A stretch of 64,000 bases of DNA from Pogostemon cablin (Eukaryota; Streptophyta; Magnoliopsida; Lamiales; Lamiaceae). The translations under genes and the position numbers were made by a program. Of this stretch, positions 34,970-43,975 are shown piece after piece. Under the pieces are notes generated by a model, which did no database searches, had not been told where the DNA came from, and saw only the letters and a list, made by a program, of their open reading frames with translations. The stretch's first letter is position 1. Every line of letters starts with the position of its first letter. Location of the stretch: positions 20,500,465 to 20,564,464 of the forward strand of contig CM042985.1 in the NCBI GenBank assembly GCA_023678885.1. The letters run 5' to 3'.

Positions 34970-37452
34970 AAATTTTAGTTCACTTACATTAGACCTAGTG
35001 CTTAAGCCATAATGATTACGAATCCAATCATTGCCACAAAGTAGCACTCGCACTGTCTCGACTGACATGGAAGCTCGACGATCATCGATTACTCTACCAC
35101 CAGCGCTAAAAGTAGCTTCGGAAGCTACAGTTGTAACTGGAATTGAAAGAATATCACATGCCATTCTTGAAAGTATTGGAAAAACAACCTTTCTCCTTTC
35201 CACCAAACTAAGACATCAAAATTTGCAAACGCATCACAACAATACCTTCCATCTTCTAAGTACACATCTAAATCTGATTTTTCTGGTGGATGCTTATTAC
35301 TTTCATTAAAATGCATTTGAAATATATCTTTACCAGTGAGGACAAGCTTCTTTGCATTTATTTGTGAAGAAGAATCCAAATCTTTATGTTTTCCTTTGAA
35401 GGCACCTTTGAAGATTCTTCCTCACGAGATAAGACAAATGCACTAGCATATTCTTTGTAAAGCTCATAAAGAAGTGCTTTAATTTCATCACTTTTAACCA
35501 CAAATTCTACTTCCCCATAAATAACTGGAAAAGCATGATCAATGAGTTTCATTTTATACCTTGGATCAAGAATAACAGCCATTGACAACAACAAATTACT
35601 ATCTCCCCAATACTTATCAAATTTCATTGGCATGCTCAGTGCCATACTTTTTATGTTCTCATTAGGATCAAGAGCCTTTTCATTTAAAAGTTCTTTAATC
35701 CTATAAAGCTCCACAAGGAAAATATTAGAAGTTGGATAGTTGGATCCCGAAATCATGTATGTAATTTGGCTAATACTACTCTGCACCCGAGTGCACCCCA
35801 TGATATGGTGCATTCACTTTCAGAAACGTATACAATTATGAATAAAAACATATACAATTATGAATAAATTTGTATACACTTTGTTAGTGAATTTTTTGTT
35901 TATTTTTTTAATGAAAATTGAGTATAAGAAAATATATAATTATTAAAAAACATGTATACACTATTAAATAAAAAGTTATACACATATGGATATTAGATTT
36001 AATGAAAAATTGAGTGTGAAAAAATTATACAATTATTAAGAAATATGTATACAATATAAAAAGTTATACACATATGGGTGCACCCTTACACCAGGGTGCA
36101 CTGGATATCAACTCTTATAATTTCATGAAATATCCCCAAAAATTTGCACACTTCCTCCACTTTCAACCACTCTGAGTCATTTGGAACATAATGAAATCCA
36201 CAATCAACATCCTTGTACTTTGGAAAAACTTTCTTAAATTTTAAAGCTGAAGCCAAGAGATATGTGCTATTCCACCTAATTGGACAATCTAAAATCAATT
36301 TTTTAGAAGGTAACTGAAGCCCTTTTGCAATTTTGGCAAATTAAATTAGGCGAGACTTTGAGTTATTCAAATACTTAATTCCATCCCTCACATTACCAAC
36401 CACTTCACCAAGGTTACTAAGCTCATCTTGCACTAAAAGATTAAGTATATGAGCGCAACATCTCACAACATCAATACTCAATGTCTTTCTTAATGAAAAA
36501 TCACCTCTAAGCCTCTTAACACAAACATTATTGTAACTAGCATTATCCACCGTCATGCTAGAAATTTTATTCTCAATCCCCCAATCAATAAAATATTTAT
36601 TTAAAGCATTAGCAATAATGACTTCAGTGTGTGGAGGTGGAACATTACAAAAGTCTAACACACATTTTTGTAGCATCCAATCAGAATTAATAAAATGAGC
36701 AGTAACAACCATATACTGAATTTTTTTAGCAGATTTCCACAAATCAGTAGTTATACTAACTCTACTAACACTTTTAATGCATTTTTCATTTTCTTCTTTT
36801 CGTGATTATAGGTATAACAATCTTCTTTGACTTGTTGTCAGGTAATCTTTTTATAAAGTGGGGTTGCAGCTTTCATGAACTTTCATGAACTTATTGAACA
36901 CCATATGGTCCATCATAGAAAATAGATACTCTTGTACTAAAACCATGTGAGAAGCAAGCTCACGTACCTTTGCATGATCATATGAAAAGTTTGTGATAGA
37001 AGTTATACCATCAGATGGACCATCAAAAAAGAACAACACTTGCTGCTTTGTTAAAGTTCAATCCCCGGAGTTCAACTCTCTTTGTTTTCATATTTTTCCA
37101 AATGACGCTTATGTTGGGTTGTAGCTCCACTTTCATTTTTAGCAAAATATTTCCTGCAATGGTTGCATTGCACCATTTTTTTCCCATTCTTTAGCTTCAC
37201 AATCTTCATGTTGTCCCATACAATCGACTTTTTCGATTGGGGCTTCTTCTCAAATAGTTTTTTTGAATCTTCACCACCACCTTCTTTTTCTCCTCCTTCT
37301 ACGTCAGGTTCATTTATTATCCTCAGTTCTTCCTCACTCATCTCATCTACGTCCTTTTCAATTTTGGTTACTTGATCAACACCTCCAATGGCTTGATCCA
37401 TACCAACGCTTAAGCATGAACCTTGAAGTGAAGTAAAGATAAGATTGGACAT
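34970..37452 (-). pseudogene. hAT transposase, interrupted by a MITE and stops
   Basis: Minus-strand blocks in order: an acidic N-terminus; a BED-type zinc finger (VQCNHCRKYF then HKRHLEKY, about 37100-37200); a conserved hAT core segment (VDNASYNNVCVKRL, ARILNLL-like AHILNLLVQ at about 36450-36570); an RWNSTY motif (about 36270); YPTSNIFLVEL and MAVILDPRYKMKL (about 35560-35740); and the C-terminal hATC dimerisation domain (SVASEATFS-like TTVASEATFSAGGRVID, about 35040-35130). This order is that of plant hAT transposases. A 347-bp MITE splits it at 35768-36114, and several stops or frameshifts lie between blocks (after EKYENKES, for example), so it is inactive. Confidence 0.85.
35768..36114. 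mobile_element. MITE family A copy 3, inserted in the hAT transposase
   Basis: A 347-bp element starting GGCTAATACTACTCTGCACC and ending GGTGCACTGGATATCAACTC. Flanks ATGTAATTT (35759-35767) and TTATAATTT (36115-36123) are a 9-bp duplication with two changes. Removing it with one flank restores the transposase frame across FHEI-TYMISG. The ends match the copy at 22101-22442. Confidence 0.85.
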
Positions 37453-38707
37453 ACCTGTATAGTAATAAAAATAAAGTTCATTAAATATGGGGGACTGGAA
37501 TCTCCTATTATTTGATCCTAAAGATGGGGAAAGAGATCGATGCCCAAATTAAATGCAGCACCCTAATTAGCTACTGATGCATTAACAATTTGGTAAGTAA
37601 TTAAACAATCCTTTATTAACAATCATATAATAACATTAATAGGTTTTAATTAAGGATTGATGTCCCCTTAATTAATTCTTACAGCATGACCATAAATTCA
37701 TGGGAGATGGTGTTTGGTCTTGCCTTTTTTGCTGGAATTGGGTATTCATTGCTTTCTAATTATAACATTAATTAATATACTAATATTATGTATCATGATA
37801 ATATTATATATTTATGAAGAAGTAAAGGAATACGAAGCCACCGTTCAGTGGATTTTTTCTTTAATTTTTGATCAAAAGATATAGAATATTGCTCACACAA
37901 ACTCATCCCTAGACCGTAAACCTTATACAATTCAGATCGAAGAAGTAACCCAACATAAACAAAATTTTACATTGCAGATTAAAATTTATGGTTGAAAAAA
38001 GAATGGGCATCCTCAAATTCTTTACATTTTTCGAAAGATTTTCGACAAAATATCTACTTTCCTTACTAACTTTATTATAGATTGAACAAAAAAGGAAAAA
38101 GAAAAAGGAAAAAAATGGATCTAACCAGTAAAAGATCCGACGAGAAGACAATCTTCACCCAAAGATGGCTGAAGCAAATCAGAGGGTTGAATTCCAAATC
38201 GATGTAATTGCAGATCGAGATTGGAAAGGAATAGAAGACTATGAACTTGAAGAGATCAATTTAGGGCTTGATTGGGTAAGATGGATTGTGACTATTCAGT
38301 ATTAAAACATTGCGGGCGGCGATCTAGACGAATTGCAGATGGAGCTTGGAGACGAGGGTGACCTACTGTATACTGAGCTTTTGCGGGCGACTGATTTCCA
38401 AAATGTACCGAAACTAGGGTTCACTTACTACTAAAAGTAAATATATTATTATGTATATTAATATATAAATATATTTTTTATTCGATATTAGATACATATT
38501 AAATATTAATAATATATTATTTATTATTATTTAATATTAATCGAGCCTACTCGCGAGCTTACCGAGTCTAGTCGGGCTCGACTCGATAACTTAATGAGTA
38601 TTTAACAAACTCAAACTCGAGTGGTCACGAGTCGAGCCGAGTTTGAGTTTTGATGAGTCGAGCCGAGCTGACAAGTTGCTCAATTCACATAAAGCCCTAC
38701 GGGGAAT

Positions 38708-39260
38708 AAAGTGCACCATCTTAGAAAATCTACTAACCACAATATAAATAGAATCGTTTTCCCTTTGGGTTGGTGGAAGGCCCAAAACAAAACCCATGCT
38801 AACATAATTTTATGGACGAGAAGGAACTGGAAGAGGACGATAAAGCCCATCATTGGTGGTTGTTCCTTTTGAAAGATAGCACACACGACAACGAGATACG
38901 AATGTAGCCACTTCGCGATGAGCAATAGGCCAAAAAAATCGACATTGTAATATCTCAATAGAATAATCACGACCAACATGTCCAACACCATGCACCTCTA
39001 TAATAATTTTTTGATGTAGGCTGCAATCAAGAATACAAAGGTGAATTCCTCGAAATAGGAAACCATCAATAAGAGAATAATTCTCATGTCGACCATCCTC
39101 AAGAAGACCAATAATGGGACTGAAGAAAGCATCAAAGACATATAAATCACGAAATGTGTCAATTCCCACCACTTCAACACGCATGTCAACCACTAAAGTA
39201 TGACAACGGCTCAATTCATTGGCGACGCGGTTTGAGACCTCAGATTGATGACGGACCACA
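38708..39260 (-). pseudogene. Ty3/gypsy integrase, N-terminal part
   Basis: The minus strand carries the HHCC zinc-binding region (GHVGRD then CRVCYLSKG, about 38850-38970) followed by MGFVLGLPPTQRENDSIYIV, the beginning of the integrase catalytic core, and VHFIP, where the hAT element has inserted at 38700. The catalytic core continues at 30843. Frameshifts separate parts of the block. Confidence 0.75.
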
Positions 39261-40663
39261 AAAGTAAATTGTTGAAGATAAGCTGACCGTTTAGCATGAC
39301 GGACTGAAAGGGACTCCTGAGTCGTAAGATGTTTGAGAGCTTCATGATCCGAATATAAAACAAACTCTCGCTAGAATAAGCAATGTCGAATAGCTTGTAC
39401 CACGTCATAGAACTCAATGTCATAAGTACAATAACAGAATGAGCAACCGTCATCTTCTCACTAAAATAAGCCATAAGATGACTACCCTGACTCAAAACTA
39501 CACTAATACTATTTTTTAAAGCATCACAATGTAACTCAAATGGGGATGAAAAATCTGGTAAAACAAGAATAGTTGTATTAGTCAATTTTCTCTAAATCGT
39601 ACGGAATGTCATGTTAGCTGCTGCAGTCTATACAAAAGATTGTCGTGCATGCAATCAGTAATTGGAGCCATGATAGAACTGAAATACTGAATAAATATGC
39701 GATAAAAAGAAGCCAATCCATGGAAACTACGTGCCTTAGTCAAAGTCTTAGGCGTTGGCCATTCTTTAATAGCAGCAGTCTTTGACTTATATACGTTAAT
39801 ACCATCACCAGAGATATGATAACCAAGAAAAATATCAGACTTAGTAAGGAAAGTACACTTAGATGGAGATGCATAAAAGTGTTCAGACCTTAATATCATC
39901 AAGACTTTACGAAGGTGCTGCAAATGTTCTTCTTCAGATTTGCCATAAATCAATATTTCATCAAAGTAAACCACAACACAAGTACCAAAAAAAGGGCGCA
40001 AAGCTTGATTCTGTTCCCACATAAAAGTACTTGGAGCATTAGATAACCCAAAAAGCATTGCCAACCACTAAAAAAGACCTTCGCGAGTCTTAAAAGCCAT
40101 TTTCCATTTATCATCGGGATGAATCTGTATCTGATGGTATCCACTACGCAAATCAAGCTTGCTGAAAATAACTGCTCCACACAACCATCCAACTTGTCAT
40201 CCAAATGAGAAATTGGAAATCTATAATGAACATTAATCTTGTTTGATAGTTCTACTATCAACACACATACGCCGCTAACCACTTTTCTTGGGAACAAGGA
40301 GAGTAGGGACTGCGCACTGGCTTAAACTTTGGCGAACACTCCCTTTCTGTAAAAGCTCCCCCAATTGACGTCTCATCTCCTCATGCTCTATCGGGCTTAT
40401 ACGATAATGAGGACGATTAGGTAGAGGGCACCGGGTATAAATCAATTTGATATTGAATATCACGGAGAGGTGGTAAACCATCGGGTAACTCCAAAGTTTG
40501 TAAACCCAAGAAACAATGGAACATACTGCTGGTGGAACATCAGTAGAGCGACAAATAAAAGAGTAAAATGAGCACATGACATCTCTTTAAGAAACGCACG
40601 ATATGTCAAACAAATATTCTGAGCATCAACAGTTAAGGGTGATTGACCTAGAATGTTAGGCAC
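39261..40663 (-). pseudogene. Ty3/gypsy reverse transcriptase and RNase H
   Basis: Minus-strand blocks give the usual gypsy order: HYRISPIEHEEMRRQL, AVPTLLVPKKSG, KINVHYRFPISHLDDKLD, FGLSNAPSTFM, VVVYFDEILIYGKSEEEHL (the YxDD catalytic box, here YFDE), KCTFLTKSDIFLGYHIS, then the RNase H start (FELHCDALKNSISVVLSQ). The frame is broken several times, and the second catalytic Asp of YxDD has become Glu, so it is inactive. Confidence 0.8.
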
Positions 40664-42198
40664 TAAGACAATTTTAATCCTAGAAAAAATAAAACTATAT
40701 GTATTGCAGTGCCCATCATGGATGACATTACGATCATACTGCTAAGGCCGTCCATGTAAAACATGACACGAATTCATTGGGACCGCATCACACCACACAG
40801 AATCAAAATATTTATCCCCCACAGAAAATTTCACTAAAACACGACAATCAACAGTAATAACATTCCCTTTCTGTAACCATGATAAAGTATACGGATAAGG
40901 GTGCAATTCTAAATTGCGACACAATTTATTAACGACATCTTTCGCAATCACATTTTCACAAGACCCAGAATCAATAATAAATTAACAAATTTTACCATTG
41001 ATAGTGCAGATAGAAGTAAAAAGAGAATGTCGTTGTATGTCCTCTCCCAGAGTTTGGGGAACTAAGCATGCCCTACATACAATCAAAGTTGGACCGGTGT
41101 CTTTATAAACAAATTCCTCTGGAATGGTATCATCCCCAACACCACCATCAACCACAGGAGTATCAAAATAGTCATCCCCATTGTCATTCACATATAGAGC
41201 TTGACTTTCATTTTTTGGGCAATTAATGATACGGTGCCCATATTCCCCACAAGAAAAATATGGTCCACGGGGTTGAGATGAAGATATAGAAAGCCCATGA
41301 GGACATTAGGGTGCAGCAGGAGGGATTGCACGATTAACAGATGACCGAGTGTCTAAGGGACCAGGCGGAAATGGTGGCCGAATAGATGAACCCGCAAATG
41401 GACCCAATGGACGCCGAATAAATTATTTCTCCAAAGTGAGAGCTCGTTGATGGGCCTCAGATATGGATTCCGGATCAAATAAGTTAAAAAATATCTTGAA
41501 ATTGAAGTTATAAACCACCCACATATCTAGAAATTAAATGATCATCAATTTCATTTAAATCTATACGTGCTAATAGTTCGTAAAACTCCTCAGTATAAGC
41601 ATCAACTGAACGAGGCCCTTGATGTAAATTTTGTAATTTCTGATAAAGAGTGCGAGCAAAATTAAAGGGTAAAAATTCCTAAGTAGATGTTTGGTGAACT
41701 TGTCACAATTAGAAATGCGAGATTTTCCTCATCTAGCACGCAATGCCTTCAATTGATGCCACCATGTAGTAGTGCGACTCCGAAAACGTGTAGCAACAAG
41801 AGAAACACGACGATTGGGTGGAACCTTCTTAAAATCCAAAACCTCTTCCACCGCAATTAACCAATCTAGAAACTGGTCTGGTTCCAAACTTTCATGAAAT
41901 TTGAGTAAGTCAAGTTTGAAACTATTTTCCCACTTTCGACTATCATCATTGATTGCGCGTCTCGCCATAAGAGCGAAAGGATTTTTTGGAGTCGCTTCAT
42001 CATCACTAAAAAATCTGGCATAAAATCAGATTGCGGGAGCGGTGAAGTCGAAGCTGCTTGGGCTTGGGCTTGGGCCTGCGCCGTGAGTAATTGGACAACA
42101 ACGCCCAATTGTTGTGTCAATTCATCTAATATGAGAGCAAGGCAGCAACACGATTTGGTTCTCATCTCAGCGGCATGACATATGATTGTCTTGCAACG
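40664..42198 (-). pseudogene. Ty3/gypsy gag and protease region
   Basis: The minus strand encodes a retrotransposon gag segment (FKLDLLKFHESLEPDQFLDW ... RRVSLVATRFRSRTTTWWHQL, about 41740-41930), then a degraded CCHC knuckle (YFSCGEYGHRIINC, first Cys replaced by Tyr, about 41230-41270), then the aspartic protease with IIDSGSCENVIA (about 40930-40980). Stops and frameshifts separate the blocks. It lies directly downstream of the primer-binding site and 5' LTR. Confidence 0.75.
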
Positions 42199-42206
42199 TG
42201 ATACCA
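42199..42206 (-). other. Primer-binding site of the gypsy element
   Basis: TGGTATCA on the minus strand, 2 nt downstream of the 5' LTR CA end. This is the start of the initiator-tRNA-Met type primer-binding site (TGGTATCAGAGC) used by many plant LTR elements; later positions deviate. Confidence 0.65.
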
Positions 42207-42208
42207 AC

Positions 42209-42414
42209 TGATGCAACATAGCATAGAGATTGAAAAAGACACCTTCTATCTACGTTGATTCAACACAAGAATACTGCAAAATAGGAATTTAACATTAATA
42301 CTTCCTTTCTTTTCTATCCAATCTTACTATTACAGCAATTCGTAAATATACATCATACGCATCCTAGGAGCAGCAGTTATAACATGTTCTAAAAACAACA
42401 GCTATAAGAAAACA
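42209..42414 (-). mobile_element. 5' LTR of the Ty3/gypsy element (about 206 bp)
   Basis: Direct match to 28020-28218 with scattered substitutions; TG...CA ends on the minus strand (TGTTTTC...GCATCA). It abuts the primer-binding site. Upstream of it (42415-42512) is a second copy of the pol 3' end, so this LTR was probably once shared with a neighbouring copy. Confidence 0.7.
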
Positions 42415-42512
42415 TAATATATATAATATTAATTGTAACCGACAATCTTCTTATCGATAATTAACAGATCCACTATTTCCAAATAGGCGATTGCAGCTTC
42501 GTCTCCACCAGG
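42415..42512 (-). pseudogene. Extra fragment of gypsy pol 3' end
   Basis: 'ttcttatcgataattaacag' and 'tttccaaataggcgattgcagcttc' match 30080-30135 (the end of pol) and, closer to the LTR, 28219-28252. It is thus the 3' end of another gypsy copy joined directly to this element's 5' LTR. Confidence 0.7.
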
Positions 42513-42698
42513 CTACCTCCGCTGACCAGCCATTACTGCTGTCGTCGTCGCCGGCCGTGTGGGTGACCTACAACGTGACCTACACCAGAATCAATATCGG
42601 TGGATCCGCGTGAGTGACCCACATAAGGACATATTGGGGATTGGTTTTGAATAGTAAGGGTAAAGAAGTCTAAAAAAGTACAATTGTATAAAAAAATA

Positions 42699-42899
42699 CT
42701 CCTTTCGTTCTACCAAAAGGTCCTCATTTTATTATATTGGGCATCACACTTAAAGGTCCTCATTTTCCCTTTTTAGTGAAAGGGCCCACATATGACCCAC
42801 CATTTACTACTAATACAACTACTCACTACACAAAATAATAATACTTCTTAATCCACGTACAAAAAGCAAATGAGAACCTTTGTTCGGGAAGGAGGGAGT
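42699..42899. mobile_element. Stowaway-type MITE, about 200 bp
   Basis: Ends tactcctttcgttctaccaa and, reversed, tactccctccttcccgaaca, with an internal 'aaaggtcctcattt' repeated twice. No coding content. Confidence 0.65.
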
Positions 42900-42949
42900 A
42901 ATAAACAAAACAAAGTATTAGTAAAAATTTTACACTAAAATTTTTTTAC

Positions 42950-43246
42950 TCCCTCCGTCCCACGTATTTTTACCCACTTTTCATTTTGGGGTGTCCCACG
43001 TATTTTTATTCATTTTATTTTTTTTGGCAAAAATACATAATATTTTATTACCTACTTTTTACAATCCCAACAACTTTAATTACTTTTTTACACTTTATTC
43101 ATCATTCCCAATAACTTTATTCACTTTTTCTTTTTAAATTACTAATTTATCCATACTTTCTCTTATATTATATATTAAAAAAGTAAAGCGTCTTAATCTC
43201 CATGCCCGTACAAACGGGTAAAAATACCCGAGACGGAGGGAGTATA
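42950..43246. mobile_element. Stowaway-type MITE, about 297 bp
   Basis: Ends tactccctccgtcccacgta and, reversed, tactccctccgtctcgggta. This is the best preserved copy of a family also found at 24719-25012 (inverted) and, decayed, at 275-522. Confidence 0.8.
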
Positions 43247-43548
43247 TTATTTCAATTCTCTCTTATTTTTATAAATAGAGTATGTATGATATTAGTTGTA
43301 CTGACTTTTATAGTATTTTATAATTGTGAAAACATTTTTGGGATAAAAGAAAATGAAAAAGTTGAAAATAAATTTTGGATGGACGTAATATTTTTTTTTG
43401 TTAAAAAAATGATACACAATAAAAAAATGATAAGTGTACTTTTAAATTATTTAATTAACAATTCATGGAGTATTTTTTTTAACAAAATATACAAATAATA
43501 CCTTGCCAATTGGCTTGTTTTAAAATTTTTGTGAAAAAAATAAAAAAG

Positions 43549-43730
43549 AGTGAGGCTCCTGTGCACCCGGGCGCACGGAGCACATTCCGTGCGCCTTTAC
43601 AATTTTCATGCCCCTTTACAATTTAAACCCCTAGCAATACATAGGTTTAAATAGGATTGGAGGGGAGAGTTGTTTTCACATGGGACACGGAACATCTTTC
43701 CGTGTTCCCGGGCTCACAGGAGCTTTTGCC
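43549..43730. mobile_element. MITE family B short copy, in the RAD5A promoter
   Basis: Starts agtgaggctcctgtgcaccc gggcgcacgg and ends cgtgttcccgggctcacagg agctttt. Both are inverted relative to one another and match the ends of the 384-bp element at 27311. Flanking ATAAAAAAG-type sequence is repeated on both sides. It ends 11 bp before an E2F-type site and about 245 bp before the RAD5A start codon. Confidence 0.7.
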
Positions 43731-43741
43731 AATAAAAAAAG

Positions 43742-43752
43742 TTGGCGGGAAA
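43742..43752 (+). promoter_or_regulatory. E2F-type site upstream of RAD5A
   Basis: TTGGCGGGAAA, a textbook match to the E2F consensus, lies 234 bp upstream of the RAD5A ATG. E2F/DP factors drive S-phase and DNA-repair genes in plants, which suits a replication-repair helicase. Function here is inferred from sequence alone. Confidence 0.55.
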
Positions 43753-43975
43753 TCTGTCGTCTCTCGCACGCTTCAATACACCCACCCGCCACTTTACTCG
43801 CCCACTTAGAAAAGGAAAACGTGCAAAATTTACTTTTTTTTAAGGGTTTTGAAAAATTTTCAAATCTAAACCCCTAATATAATCGGTTGACGTGCAATTG
43901 ATTATACAACCAAAATCTTTTGAAATTCAATTCAATTCAATTTACAGTTTCTTTCTAAAGCTACTGGCGGTAGTA

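Larger units (their letters stand above)
30852..38699 (-). mobile_element. hAT transposon, 7848 bp with later insertions
   Basis: Left end (plus) TAGAGCTGCTACACAAG and right end (reversed) TAGGGCTTTATGTGAATTG match the hAT ends seen at 26041-26472, with CGAGC/CTCGA-rich subterminal zones. The flanks CAGAGAAT (30844-30851) and CGGGGAAT (38700-38707) are an 8-bp target duplication differing by two transitions. Excising it joins the gypsy integrase halves in frame (VHFIP + KKTANA). It encodes a minus-strand hAT transposase (34970-37452) and contains three later insertions at 31145, 33317 and 35768. Confidence 0.85.
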
